From the NCBI RefSeq assembly GCF_004365655.1, contig NZ_SOEO01000002.1, positions 372,001 to 436,000 on the forward strand: 64,000 bases of DNA, written 5' to 3'. Positions 1 through 8,039 of the stretch are shown here, in pieces (positions within the stretch are counted from its first letter, which is position 1; each line of letters begins with the position of its first letter). The notes under the pieces were generated by a model. The model saw only the letters and a list, made by a program, of their open reading frames with translations, had not been told where the DNA came from and did not search any database. Both the position numbers and the translations under genes were made by a program. The stretch is from Epilithonimonas xixisoli. Lineage in GTDB: Bacteria > Bacteroidota > Bacteroidia > Flavobacteriales > Weeksellaceae.

Positions 1-1
1 A

Positions 2-67
2 TTTTCAAAAAATAACATTCAAATTGTTTCTTTTTTTGACAACAGAAGAAATCCAAAAGCATTATAA
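2..67 (+). CDS. 3' end of an unrecognised gene (partial)
   Basis: A frame open from the left edge ends with TAA at 65-67 and gives 21 residues ending SFFDNRRNPKAL. The composition looks like a real protein C-terminus, and a strong terminator follows six bases after the stop, which supports a plus-strand gene entering from the left. The fragment is too short to assign a family. Confidence 0.5.
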   Translation, partial: FSKNNIQIVSFFDNRRNPKAL

Positions 68-72
68 AAATC

Positions 73-100
73 AAGGAAGCAAAATTTTGCTTCCTTTTTC
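73..100 (+). terminator. Intrinsic terminator of the left-edge gene
   Basis: Positions 73-96 form a perfect 24-base palindrome (half-site AAGGAAGCAAAA), followed by a short T run on the plus strand. It sits between two convergent genes (stops at 67 plus and 108 minus) and may work in both directions. Confidence 0.7.
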
Positions 101-107
101 ATTTCAA

Positions 108-674
108 TTAAATCGCTTCCTTATAATAAGCCACAAACTCCCGAAAGATTGAGTAAAAATCTCTCAACTCAAAGTAATCCGGACTTGCGCTTTCGATATT
201 CTCAAAACCTTTCTTTCTGAATAATTTCTTAGTCCTGGTCTGATGAAAATATTGAGAAACCGAAATCGCACTTTTGAAATTCAAACTGTCCATCATTCTT
301 ATCGAATTCTCAACCGTTTTCTCGGTATCATTTCCGAAGTTATCAACTAATATTTTTTCGGTCGGAATTTTATTATTAATTAAATACTCCTGCATTTCCT
401 TCCCTTCCCAAAAGCCTTCTTTCCCCAAACCACCGCTAACAATGATTAATTTAACTCTCTTTTGATTAAATAATTCGATACTTTTATCAAGACGGGCTTT
501 CAATCTTTCAGACAAAGTTCCGTCTTCATTCACTTTGTTTCCAAGAACGATTGCAACATCCGCATTGGCCTGTTTATCAGTTAATCCATCAATCGTAATG
601 TAAATCGAATGGATTAAAAACCAAACAATTAGAATGACAAAAATCCATTTTATAAAAGTGAAAGCTCTTTTCAT
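108..674 (-). CDS. SanA/YdcF-family membrane protein (DUF218)
   Basis: Encodes 188 residues. The N-terminus is one membrane segment (about residues 6-26), followed by a DUF218 domain that begins with the typical ADVAIVLGNK strand and continues with IIVSGG and a region rich in NT/EN motifs (FGNDTEKTVENS). Members such as SanA and ElyC are cell-envelope proteins linked to exclusion of vancomycin or to envelope polymer metabolism; the biochemical role is unclear. The open frame extends to a TTG at 707, but the ATG at 674 directly precedes the membrane anchor and is preferred. It lies just downstream of the MFS gene on the same strand and could be co-transcribed with it. Confidence 0.8.
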   Translation of the reverse strand: MKRAFTFIKWIFVILIVWFLIHSIYITIDGLTDKQANADVAIVLGNKVNEDGTLSERLKARLDKSIELFNQKRVKLIIVSGGLGKEGFWEGKEMQEYLINNKIPTEKILVDNFGNDTEKTVENSIRMMDSLNFKSAISVSQYFHQTRTKKLFRKKGFENIESASPDYFELRDFYSIFREFVAYYKEAI

Positions 675-729
675 AAAAGAAAAACATTTATTTAAAGCCA
701 AAAGCAATTAGCCAATCGCCAACAGCCAA

Positions 730-1965
730 TTAATACTCCATCTTCCTCAACTTCTTAGAAGTCGCTCCGATAAACAACGCCGTCAAAACAGTCATCGTCC
801 CACCAAAAACCACAGAACGGACAACGCCCATTAATTTCGCTGTCAATCCACTTTCAAATTGTCCCAATTCGTTACTTGACATTATAAAGATAGAATTAAC
901 GCTCAAAACACGCCCACGGATTTCTTCCGGCGTCTTCAACTGAACAATCGTTCCTCGAATCACAACACTGATTCCGTCCAACATTCCGCTTAAAACGAGA
1001 AACGCAAACGACAACCAATACATTTTTGACAATCCAAATCCAATGATACAAAGTCCAAAACCAGTCGCCACAAAAAGCAATATCTTCCCTTGATTTTTAC
1101 GAAGCGGAACCAAAGAAAGCGTAATGATAATAATCATCGAGCCAATATCTGACGCCGCGTTCAGCAATCCAAAACCTTCAGAACCAACCTTCAGGATATC
1201 ACTTGCAAAAACCGGAATCATTGCCACCGCGCCACCAAAAAGTACCGCAAACATATCCAACATTTGAGCACCCAAAATTTCCTTCGTTTTATAAATGTAC
1301 GCCAAACCTTCCTTCACACTTTCGAAGATTTTCACATCTTTATTCTTATTTTCAGAAAACTGTTTGTTGATGGTCCAGAAAAACAAAGAAGACAAAACCA
1401 TACAACTCACAATCACCACCAACGTCCATTTTATCGTAATCAAAGCAATCAGAAAACCTCCCAAAGCGTGACCCGAAACCGACGCCACCAAAAACGTCGC
1501 CTGATTCAATGTCACAGCATAAGGCAGATTTTCCGCCTTCACAATCCTAGGAATCATACTAGGAACCAGCGGCCCCAAAAACGACCGACAAATCCCAGTA
1601 AAGAAAATGACAGCGTAAATAAAATAGGTAATTTCGTGACCGTCAAAATGCATTTGATGTCCAAAAAACGCTGGAATCAAAAGCAAACTTATCAAAACCA
1701 CATACGCATAATTGCAAATCAACAGCAATCGCTTTTTCTCGTTCATATCAATCACGTGACCAGCATAAAGTGCGCAAGAAACCGCAGGAACAACCTCCGA
1801 AAGCCCGATTAATCCGATAGAAAATGGGTCTTTTGTCAATTGATAAACCCACCAGCCGAGCAAAGTCGCCAGCATCCGGAATGCGATAATCAGAAAAAAT
1901 CGACCTGTTAAAAGATGACGAAATTCTATATTTTTTAAAACTCGGAGTGGCGTTATCGAAATCAT
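730..1965 (-). CDS. MFS transporter, enterobactin-exporter-like (MFS_3)
   Basis: Encodes about 411 residues with some twelve hydrophobic segments. After a short N-terminal tail (PLRVLKNIEFRHLLTGRF) comes the usual arrangement of the MFS_3 branch, with a basic loop after TM2 (AGHVIDMNEKKR). Proteins of this branch export small molecules such as siderophores or drugs across the inner membrane; the substrate cannot be told here. An in-frame ATG lies further upstream at 1989, but a -7-like box TACATTTG (1970-1977, minus) lies between the two, which favours the start at 1965. If that box is real, the leader is only a few bases. Confidence 0.82.
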   Translation of the reverse strand: MISITPLRVLKNIEFRHLLTGRFFLIIAFRMLATLLGWWVYQLTKDPFSIGLIGLSEVVPAVSCALYAGHVIDMNEKKRLLLICNYAYVVLISLLLIPAFFGHQMHFDGHEITYFIYAVIFFTGICRSFLGPLVPSMIPRIVKAENLPYAVTLNQATFLVASVSGHALGGFLIALITIKWTLVVIVSCMVLSSLFFWTINKQFSENKNKDVKIFESVKEGLAYIYKTKEILGAQMLDMFAVLFGGAVAMIPVFASDILKVGSEGFGLLNAASDIGSMIIIITLSLVPLRKNQGKILLFVATGFGLCIIGFGLSKMYWLSFAFLVLSGMLDGISVVIRGTIVQLKTPEEIRGRVLSVNSIFIMSSNELGQFESGLTAKLMGVVRSVVFGGTMTVLTALFIGATSKKLRKMEY

Positions 1966-2021
1966 CCTGCAAATGTAAGAGATAGCCATTAATTGCCTTT
2001 AATTTCGGGCAAATATTTTTT

Positions 2022-2125
2022 GGAGCTTAATCCCGCTATCCGCTGTATTTTTTTTGTTTACGACGATTATTCATCAGTAGAAATTAAGTAGAAAAACAAA
2101 AAAGGATGTCGCTTCTATCGGGGCT
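2022..2125 (-). repeat. Divergent copy of the dispersed hairpin element
   Basis: Read on the minus strand, this carries AGCCCCGATAGAAG and ATCCTTTTTTG in its left half and ACAGCGGATAGCGGG with AGCTCC in its right half. The order matches the clearer copies at 4000, 9674, 19231 and 56527: outer arm, CCCCGA box, ATCC plus T run, loop, A run, GCGGA box, outer arm. Outer pairing is AGC/GCT (2024-2026 with 2123-2125), and CCCG (2032-2035) pairs with CGGG (2119-2122). It lies between the GH3 gene and the MFS gene. Confidence 0.5.
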
Positions 2126-2231
2126 ATGGGTTCCTCATCCAAACAACAGTTTCTATCAAAATATCCACTTTAACTTTACTATCATTAGCTTTGTCAAAGT
2201 TCCAAATCTTTGACAAAGTTTTAAAATTCGA

Positions 2232-3731
2232 TTACGATTTAAAATCAGAAAGAAAATCGCCAATCTTTCTATCATTCGCCAATCTCGGAATTTTATTTTG
2301 TCCGCCCAATTTTCCTTCAGATTTAGCATAATCCTGAAACGCATTCTTCTTAAGTTTTGCAATTACCAAAGGTTGCAGAATATTCCCTGAAATCAAATCG
2401 TCGTAATAAGTATTTCGTTTTCTGAGTTGCAAATCCAATTCAGATTTGAAAGTTTCGAAACTTTCTGGTTCTTTTTCAAACTCGATGAACCATTCGTGGT
2501 AAGGCAAACCTTCCGCAGGATTCACTTGTGGCGCGAGATGGAATTCTGTGATTTGTGCTGGGAATTTTTCAACCGTTGCCTTCAACGCTTCTTCTACCTC
2601 AAATGCAATCACGTGTTCACCAAAAGCGGAAGTGAAATGTTTTGTTCTTCCTGAAACTAAAATTCGGTAAGGATTTTTATCGATAAACCTAACAACATCT
2701 CCAATAGAATAAGCCCAAAGCCCAGAATTGGTCGTCAGAATCAAAGCGTAATCTTTATTGAGTTCGATGTCTTTCAGAGTTAATCGTTCTGCATTAGGTT
2801 TTCCATATTGCTCTAAAGGAATGAATTCATAGAAAATTCCGTGATTGGTCAAAAGCAACAATCCTTCTTTTGTATAATCATCTTGAAACGCAAAGAAACC
2901 TTCCGACGCTGGAAAAGTCTGAACAATATCGACGGGTTTTCCTAGCAACTCATTCATCTTATCTCGATAAGGTTCGTAATTGACACCTCCAGTTATTATT
3001 AATTGAAGATTTGGGAAAATCTCTGTGATTTTTTTTCCGTTCCGGTCAATCAGTTTTTCAAAATACATTATGAGCCAAGGCGGAATTCCGGAAATCAAGG
3101 TCATATTTTCTTTCTCGGTTTCCTCTACTATTTTATCGATTTTGGTTTCCCAATCTTCGATGCAGTTGGTTTCCAAGCTTGGCAATCTGTTTTTTTGAAG
3201 ATAATTTGGAATATGATGTGCAACAATTCCGGACAATCTACCATTTTTGATGCCGTTGACTTCTTCCAGCTCTGGGGAACCTTGTAGGAAAATCATTTTT
3301 CCTACAACGAAATCTGCATTGTTTTTCTTTTCGATATAATGAAACAAAGCGCTTTGAGCTCCTGCAATCTGAAAAGGCATTGCTTCTTTGGAAATCGGAA
3401 TATATTTGGCGCCGGAAGTTGTTCCCGAGGTTTTCGCAAAATATTCTGGCAAGTCTGGCCAAAGAATTTTGGATTGTCCCTTTTTTACTTTCTCGATGTA
3501 AGGTTTTAAATCCTCATAATCGGCAATCGGAACATTCTTTTGAAAATCTTCAATCGACTTTATCGTTTCGAATTGATGTTCTCTTCCGAATAATGTTTTG
3601 CCCGCTGTTTTTACCAAATCTAAAAGCAAATCCTGCTGATTCTGAATCGCGTTGGTTTTGAAACTCTTGGATTTTTCGATATGTTTTTTTGCCCAAATGA
3701 GTGCAATATTTTTCTTGATGAAATTTAGCAT
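2232..3731 (-). CDS. GH3 family acyl-adenylate-forming protein
   Basis: Encodes about 499 residues, close to the usual bacterial length. It has the features of the GH3 family (plant auxin-responsive amido synthetases and bacterial homologs), including YFAKTSGTTSGAKYIP, an ATP-binding motif near residue 105, and the later YSIGDVVRF and SGRTKHF segments of the adenylating core. Plant members join amino acids to acyl hormones; the bacterial substrate is unknown. The frame also has an ATG at 3746, but a -7 box TAAATTTG at 3751-3758 would place the transcription start at about that position, so the second ATG (3731, MLNFIKKN) is preferred. Confidence 0.85.
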   Translation of the reverse strand: MLNFIKKNIALIWAKKHIEKSKSFKTNAIQNQQDLLLDLVKTAGKTLFGREHQFETIKSIEDFQKNVPIADYEDLKPYIEKVKKGQSKILWPDLPEYFAKTSGTTSGAKYIPISKEAMPFQIAGAQSALFHYIEKKNNADFVVGKMIFLQGSPELEEVNGIKNGRLSGIVAHHIPNYLQKNRLPSLETNCIEDWETKIDKIVEETEKENMTLISGIPPWLIMYFEKLIDRNGKKITEIFPNLQLIITGGVNYEPYRDKMNELLGKPVDIVQTFPASEGFFAFQDDYTKEGLLLLTNHGIFYEFIPLEQYGKPNAERLTLKDIELNKDYALILTTNSGLWAYSIGDVVRFIDKNPYRILVSGRTKHFTSAFGEHVIAFEVEEALKATVEKFPAQITEFHLAPQVNPAEGLPYHEWFIEFEKEPESFETFKSELDLQLRKRNTYYDDLISGNILQPLVIAKLKKNAFQDYAKSEGKLGGQNKIPRLANDRKIGDFLSDFKS

Positions 3732-3750
3732 TGATGAAATTTTCAATTGT

Positions 3751-3758
3751 CAAATTTA
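3751..3758 (-). promoter_or_regulatory. -7 box upstream of the GH3 gene
   Basis: On the minus strand this reads TAAATTTG, an exact match to the Bacteroidota -7 consensus TAnnTTTG. No clear TTTG is seen at -33. The distance to the ATG at 3731 is about 20 bases. Confidence 0.5.
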
Positions 3759-3817
3759 TAAGTATTCTTTTACATATTAGAGGTTAGAAGTTAGATTTTT
3801 TGATATTGAAAATTGGA

Positions 3818-3844
3818 ACACAAAGTGCACTAAGTTTTTTTGAA
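3818..3844 (-). repeat. Decayed fragment of the CACAAAG inverted repeat
   Basis: The stretch CACAAAGTGCACTAAG plus a T run closely matches the reverse complement of the right arm of the inverted repeat at 18309-18396 (CACTAAG preceded there by CACAAGGTT). The partner arm here is eroded beyond recognition. Confidence 0.45.
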
Positions 3845-3999
3845 ATACTAATTGCTTTAAGGTCACAAAAGCTCTTCGCTTAAAAGATATTAGCAACTCA
3901 AGGTTTCTCGCAGATTTTGCAAATATTGCAGATTAAGTTGAAATTCGAACTAAAAGACAAACGTCGATTTTATTTTAATGGTGAACTTTTGTACAACCT

Positions 4000-4085
4000 G
4001 CAGCCCGACTTGAGTGGAAATCCTTTTTTGTAGCAGGTAAAGCTTAGGCAAAAAGATTGGGAACGGAAGGCGGATAAAGCTGCCC
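4000..4085 (+). repeat. Dispersed hairpin element, copy A
   Basis: The outer arms GCAGC (4000-4004) and GCTGC (4079-4083) are complementary. Inside, CCGACTTGAGTGGAAATCC faces GATTGGGAACGGAAGGCGG, and TTTTTG pairs with CAAAAA around a loop of about 20 bases. It is nearly identical to copies at 19231 and 56527 and similar to a longer reversed copy at 9674. Arm differences between copies are compensatory (see findings). It lies just upstream of the rplU promoter. Confidence 0.8.
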
Positions 4086-4118
4086 AAATTATAATTATTA
4101 AAAAGTTTGTGATAAGTG

Positions 4119-4150
4119 TTTGTGTTTTAGAAAGAATAATTGTACTTTTG
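4119..4150 (+). promoter_or_regulatory. rplU-rpmA promoter
   Basis: TTTG at 4119-4122 and TACTTTTG at 4143-4150 are separated by 20 bases and match the Bacteroidota -33/-7 consensus (TTTG and TAnnTTTG). The rplU ATG follows 29 bases after the -7 box. Confidence 0.75.
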
Positions 4151-4179
4151 CACCTCGAATAATATAAAATTTATAAACA

Positions 4180-4575
4180 ATGTTTGCAATTGTAGAAATA
4201 GCAGGGCTTCAATACAAAGTTGAGCAAAACCAAAAGTTGTTTGTGAACCGTTTGAAAGGAGACAAAGGAGCGAAAGTTTCTTTTGATAAAGTTCTTCTTA
4301 CTGTAAACGGCGCAGTAACTGTAGGTGCCCCGGCTGTAAACGGTATCGCCGTAGAAGTAGAAATTCTTGACCACGTTCAAGCTGACAAAGTAATCGTTTT
4401 CAAAAAGAAAAGAAGAAAAGGTTATGCTAAGAAAAATGGTCACAGACAACAATTAACTCAAATCCAGGTTGTTTCTATCACTGGTTTTGACGGTGCGAAA
4501 AAAGAGGCTAAAAAAGCTGCTCCTAAGAAAGCTGCTAAAGCTGAAGTAACAGAAACCAGCGAAACTGCTGAATAA
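4180..4575 (+). CDS. rplU: 50S ribosomal protein L21
   Basis: Encodes 131 residues. The first ~100 match L21, a protein that binds 23S rRNA in the large subunit: start MFAIVEIAGLQYKVEQNQ, central DKVIVFKKKRRKGYAKKNGH and the end HRQQLTQIQV. The remainder is a lysine/alanine/glutamate-rich tail (KKAAPKKAAKAEVTETSE), a lineage-typical extension absent from E. coli L21. rpmA follows after 28 bases, so the two form the usual L21-L27 operon, driven by the promoter at 4119-4150. Confidence 0.97.
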   Translation: MFAIVEIAGLQYKVEQNQKLFVNRLKGDKGAKVSFDKVLLTVNGAVTVGAPAVNGIAVEVEILDHVQADKVIVFKKKRRKGYAKKNGHRQQLTQIQVVSITGFDGAKKEAKKAAPKKAAKAEVTETSETAE

Positions 4576-4603
4576 TTATTAACCCAAAAAAGCTTAAAAC
4601 AAA

Positions 4604-4861
4604 ATGGCACATAAGAAAGGAGTTGGTAGTTCCAAGAACGGTAGAGAATCTCATTCTAAAAGATTGGGTGTGAAGATTTTCGGAGGACAGTCTGCAATTG
4701 CAGGGAACATCATCATCAGACAGAGAGGTACGCAACACCACCCAGGTGAAAACGTAGGAATGGGTAAAGATCACACTTTGCACGCTCTTGTTGACGGTAC
4801 TGTAGTTTTCAGAAAGAAAGCAAACAATAGATCTTTTGTATCTGTTGAGCCAAACGCATAA
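4604..4861 (+). CDS. rpmA: 50S ribosomal protein L27
   Basis: Encodes 85 residues, the normal length. The N-terminus [20 protein letters not shown] is the conserved L27 tail that reaches the peptidyl-transferase centre; there is no N-terminal leader of the kind cleaved in Firmicutes. The motif [17 protein letters not shown] follows. It is second in the operon with rplU and is followed by a strong terminator. Confidence 0.98.
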   Translation: MAHKKGVGSSKNGRESHSKRLGVKIFGGQSAIAGNIIIRQRGTQHHPGENVGMGKDHTLHALVDGTVVFRKKANNRSFVSVEPNA

Positions 4862-4884
4862 TTTAAAAAGCGTTTTATAAAATA

Positions 4885-4916
4885 AAAAAATCCCGACTTT
4901 TCAGTTGGGATTTTTT
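4885..4916. terminator. Bidirectional terminator between rpmA and yebC
   Basis: The stem AAAAAATCCCGACT pairs with AGTTGGGATTTTTT (one G-T pair) around a TTTC loop. The A and T flanks give a T run on either strand. It separates the convergent rpmA (stop 4861) and YebC gene (stop 4928). Confidence 0.85.
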
Positions 4917-4927
4917 ATGTTTAAGAA

Positions 4928-5668
4928 TTAAAGTGATTCTAATTGTTCATCTGTAAATTCCATATTATGGAAAACGTTTTGAACATCATCGTCTTCTTCA
5001 AAACGTTCCAGCATCTTCATATTAGCTTTGAATTGATCTTCGGTCATTTCCTTTGTGTTGTTTGGGATTCTTTGTAATTCAGCACTTTTAGCCTCGATTC
5101 CTAACTCTTCTAATTTGTGAGATAATGAACCGAAGTCTTCGAAAGCAGTCGTGATCATTACTTCTTCTTCATCTTTCTCTACATCTTCTGCTCCACCGTC
5201 GATCATTTCCATTTCGAAGTCATCCCAATCCATCTTGATCTGAGCTAAATCGATTGTGAAAATCCCTTTTCTATCAAAGATAAAAGCAAGCTCTCCATTC
5301 TTTCCAAGATTACCATCAAACTTGTTGAAAATAGCCCTTACGTTCGCTACTGTTCTCGTAGGATTGTTTGTTGTACATTCTACAAAGAAAGCAACTCCGC
5401 CTTGTCCATAACCTTCATAAGTGATTTCCTCATAGTTTTCCGCATCTGCGCCACTTGCTTTTTTAATTGCTCTTTCGACATTGTCTTTAGGCATATTAGC
5501 ACCTTTCGCATTTTGGATGCATCTTTTAAGAGCTGGATTAGAATCTGGATCAGGACCACCAGCTTTTACTGCCAAAGCTATATCTTTTCCAATTTTTGAA
5601 AATGTTTTTGCCATCTTATCCCATCTGGCCATTTTTGAAGCTTTTCTATATTCGAATGCTCTTCCCAT
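4928..5668 (-). CDS. yebC: YebC/PmpR family transcriptional regulator
   Basis: Encodes 246 residues, the usual length. The N-terminus MGRAFEYRKASKMARWDKMAKTF is a variant of the family start, followed by GGPDPDSNPALKRCIQNAK, MPKDNVERAIKK and YEGYGQGGVAFFVEC, all typical of YebC. The family comprises cytoplasmic DNA-binding regulators, and recent work links some members to ribosome function at proline stretches. It is a single gene, convergent with rpmA, with its own terminator shared at 4885-4916. Confidence 0.95.
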   Translation of the reverse strand: MGRAFEYRKASKMARWDKMAKTFSKIGKDIALAVKAGGPDPDSNPALKRCIQNAKGANMPKDNVERAIKKASGADAENYEEITYEGYGQGGVAFFVECTTNNPTRTVANVRAIFNKFDGNLGKNGELAFIFDRKGIFTIDLAQIKMDWDDFEMEMIDGGAEDVEKDEEEVMITTAFEDFGSLSHKLEELGIEAKSAELQRIPNNTKEMTEDQFKANMKMLERFEEDDDVQNVFHNMEFTDEQLESL

Positions 5669-5712
5669 TACAGTTTTTATTTTATACTACAAAAGTACAG
5701 AAATATGGAAAC

Positions 5713-5746
5713 AAAAAAAATACCTCCAATAAAATTGGAGGTATTT
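5713..5746 (-). terminator. Terminator of the OmpA gene
   Basis: A perfect 13-base stem (5718-5730 with 5734-5746, arm AAATACCTCCAAT) has a three-base loop. On the minus strand it is followed by a run of eight T. It lies 22 bases past the OmpA stop at 5768. Confidence 0.9.
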
Positions 5747-5767
5747 ATATTTAGAAATAATGATTAA

Positions 5768-7435
5768 TTATTTTCTTTTTTTAGTAGCTTTTTTCTTAGC
5801 CGGAGCTTTTTTAACTACTTTCTTCTCAACTACTGGAAGGTCAGATTTTTGAAGAGCTTCCCAAGCAGCGCCGTTTACAGCTTCTACTACTACTCTTCTA
5901 TCAGCTTGTCTTTCAGCATCAGTAGCCTTCTCAGAAACTTTAGCATCTCTTTCTCCAACTCCAATAGATTTCAATTGGCTTGGATTAACACCTTTAGCTT
6001 CTAACGCAGCAACTACAGAAGCAGCTCTTTGTCTAGAAAGTTTCAAGTTATAAGCTTCAGCACCTTTAGCATCTGTGTGACCAGTCACTAAGAATGTTGC
6101 ATCTTTAGCACCATTAAGGATACTTGCAGCTTGTTCAATTTTTCCAGCAGACTCAGGTCTCAAAGTAGCTTTGTTGAAGTCAAACAATAGATTTGTAAGA
6201 GCTCCTGTTGCTTCTTCACCATAAACTGAAGCTGGTTTAGGACAACCTTGGTATTGAGCAAGACCTGGAACTGTAGGACAAGCATCATCTTTGTCTAATA
6301 CTCCGTCTCCGTCAGTATCTGGCCAAGGACAACCTTTGTTTTCAGCTGGACCAGCAACATCTGGACAAGCATCATCTTTATCTAATACACCATCTCCGTC
6401 AGTATCTGGCCAAGGACAACCTTTGTTTTCAGCTGGACCAGCAACATCTGGACAAGCATCATCTTTATCTAATACACCATCTCCGTCAGTATCTGGCCAA
6501 GGACAACCTTTGTTTTCAGCTGGACCAGCAACATCTGGACAAGCATCATCTTTATCTAATACACCATCTCCGTCAGTATCTGGCCAAGGACAACCGTTGT
6601 TTTCTTTTGGACCTGCTACATCTGGACATTGATCGTCTTTGTCTGGGATACCATCTCCATCAGTGTCAGGACATCCTTGGAATTCTGGTAAACCTGGTAC
6701 ATCTGGACAAGCATCTTCCTTATCTGGAATTCCGTCTTTATCTCTATCTGTGTTACCAAATCTGAACAACAATGAAGCAGAAGCTTGCCAGAAGTTAGCA
6801 ATTCCTGATTTATCGATTGGAGTTGATACATAATCTCCTTGAACACCCAAACCGAAGTTTTTAGTTACCCAGAAGTTAATACCTGCACCTGTACTTACTG
6901 TGAAGTGGTTAGCTTTTCCTGCATCTCCATCTTCGTTGAAAGCATTATAAGTTCCTCCACCTACTGTAGCTTTAGTATCTGTAACTGGGAAAGACATTCC
7001 TGAATAATCATGTCTTAAATAGTTAGCACCTACTCTCAAATATGGGTCAAACCAAGACTCTTCGTCCCAAAGAAGACCTGCACCTTTGAATTGCAAACCA
7101 AGACCTGTCATTAGGAAAAATTCTTTTTCCATAGCAAATCTTTTGTTATCAACATTTCCTACAGTCGTTTGCCAGTCAAGTACGATACCTTTACTAAGGC
7201 TTCTTGCAACCGTCAATTTAGATAATGGTGGAGTAATAGAATACTTAGATACTCCGAATAGGTTTTGTTCAAAATTTCTTAAAGAGAATGTATTGCTGAA
7301 ATTATTTCTTTGAGCAACGTGATTCACTCCATGAGCACCTACACCTATCACCCAAGGGTTGGTAGTAGTTTGCGCAAAAACAGTAGAAGCAACAGTAAGT
7401 GCCAATGCTGTAATTCCTAATTTTAGATTTTTCAT
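5768..7435 (-). CDS. OmpA-family outer membrane protein with thrombospondin-3 repeats
   Basis: Encodes 555 residues. It has a Sec signal peptide (cleavage near TVFAQ), then a beta-barrel-like domain of about 210 residues, six calcium-binding TSP3-type units (DTDGDG...D..D.CP) at about 235-400, and a C-terminal OmpA peptidoglycan-binding domain (LLFDFNKATLRPES, TGHTDAKGAEAYN, LSRQRAASVV, ADRRVVVE). It ends in a lysine-rich tail (KKAPAKKKATKKRK). The likely role is tethering the outer membrane to peptidoglycan, as an abundant porin-like protein. Four units are 29 residues long, and three consecutive copies are identical at DNA level (6321-6581). A good promoter and a strong terminator bracket it as a single-gene unit. 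Confidence 0.93.
   Translation of the reverse strand: MKNLKLGITALALTVASTVFAQTTTNPWVIGVGAHGVNHVAQRNNFSNTFSLRNFEQNLFGVSKYSITPPLSKLTVARSLSKGIVLDWQTTVGNVDNKRFAMEKEFFLMTGLGLQFKGAGLLWDEESWFDPYLRVGANYLRHDYSGMSFPVTDTKATVGGGTYNAFNEDGDAGKANHFTVSTGAGINFWVTKNFGLGVQGDYVSTPIDKSGIANFWQASASLLFRFGNTDRDKDGIPDKEDACPDVPGLPEFQGCPDTDGDGIPDKDDQCPDVAGPKENNGCPWPDTDGDGVLDKDDACPDVAGPAENKGCPWPDTDGDGVLDKDDACPDVAGPAENKGCPWPDTDGDGVLDKDDACPDVAGPAENKGCPWPDTDGDGVLDKDDACPTVPGLAQYQGCPKPASVYGEEATGALTNLLFDFNKATLRPESAGKIEQAASILNGAKDATFLVTGHTDAKGAEAYNLKLSRQRAASVVAALEAKGVNPSQLKSIGVGERDAKVSEKATDAERQADRRVVVEAVNGAAWEALQKSDLPVVEKKVVKKAPAKKKATKKRK
6321..6581 (-). repeat. Three perfect 87-bp tandem repeats inside the OmpA gene
   Basis: The blocks 6321-6407, 6408-6494 and 6495-6581 are identical base for base. 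Each encodes one 29-residue TSP3 unit (C-x-WPDTDGDGVLDKDDACP...). The next block from 6582 has diverged. Copy number can change by slippage without breaking the frame, since 87 is a multiple of three. Confidence 0.97.
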
Positions 7436-7464
7436 AGAATTAAATGATTAAATAATTGATAATG

Positions 7465-7496
7465 CAAAATAAATATAATTTTTCTTTATAAACAAA
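7465..7496 (-). promoter_or_regulatory. OmpA gene promoter
   Basis: On the minus strand TTTG (7493-7496) and TTATTTTG (7465-7472) are 20 bases apart. The -7 box matches TAnnTTTG at seven of eight positions. The ATG is 29 bases further. Confidence 0.65.
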
Positions 7497-7502
7497 GTTT
7501 TT

Positions 7503-7961
7503 TTAACTTTTCTTTAATAACCGCTGAATGTTAACCTTGTTCTCTCTATCTTTTATAGCTTCTCTTTTATCAAACAACTTTTTGCCTCGAGCTAGTGATA
7601 TAAGCAATTTTGCCTTGCCGTTTTGGTTGATATAGAGTTTCAATGGAATTACTGTATTGCCAACATCCTTTAACTTTTTTTTAAGTTTTTGTAATTCGTA
7701 ATTATGCAGTAGCAACTTTCGTTCCCTTTTTGTTTTATGGTTGTAAAAAGTTCCTAATTTGTACTCATCTATCATCATATTAATGACATAGAGTTCATCG
7801 TCAATGAACTGGCAGAAGCTTTCCGTGATGGATGACTTAGAAGATCTGAGTGATTTTATTTCGGTTCCGGTCAATACAATTCCTGCTTCATACTCATCCA
7901 GAATCTCATATTCGAAGCGGGCACGTTTGTTAAATATATTAACAGTTTTTTCTATTTTCAT
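7503..7961 (-). CDS. smpB: SsrA-binding protein SmpB
   Basis: Encodes 152 residues, the normal size. The family signatures are clear: NIFNKRARFEYEILDEYEAG at the start, GTEIKSLR, and the C-terminal LARGKKLFDKREAIKDRE tail that enters the decoding centre. SmpB binds tmRNA and brings it to stalled ribosomes for trans-translation. It is transcribed divergently from the ABC-F gene, so both face a short shared promoter region. Confidence 0.96.
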   Translation of the reverse strand: MKIEKTVNIFNKRARFEYEILDEYEAGIVLTGTEIKSLRSSKSSITESFCQFIDDELYVINMMIDEYKLGTFYNHKTKRERKLLLHNYELQKLKKKLKDVGNTVIPLKLYINQNGKAKLLISLARGKKLFDKREAIKDRENKVNIQRLLKKS

Positions 7962-8012
7962 TGTGTTACATTAATATAAGGATTGGCTTTTCATCATCCC
8001 AACTTATTTTCG

Positions 8013-8020
8013 TATTTTTG
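8013..8020 (+). promoter_or_regulatory. -7 box of the ABC-F gene
   Basis: TATTTTTG matches TAnnTTTG exactly. It sits 19 bases before the ATG at 8040, and it shows that the in-frame ATG at 7983 is upstream of transcription and not used. Confidence 0.65.
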
Positions 8021-8039
8021 CACAAATTTACAAAACTAT

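Larger units (their letters stand above)
3747..4179. other. Gene-free divergent intergenic region
   Basis: This 433-base gap lies between the divergent GH3 and rplU genes. It holds the GH3 -7 box (3751-3758), a decayed repeat fragment (3818-3844), one dispersed hairpin element (4000-4085) and the rplU promoter (4119-4150). Nothing protein-like is seen in the rest. Confidence 0.7.

Noticed and set aside
1264-1812. Plus-strand frame of 182 codons
   Set aside because: Antisense to the MFS transporter gene; Arg/Asn/His-rich composition without hydrophobic core.
2156-2362. Minus-strand 68-codon frame after the GH3 gene
   Set aside because: It overlaps the end of the GH3 gene in another frame and contains no domain.
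6291-6632. Plus-strand frame of 113 codons with tandem repeats of serine/proline type
   Set aside because: It is the antisense reading of the TSP3 repeats in the OmpA gene. The repeat structure comes from the real gene.
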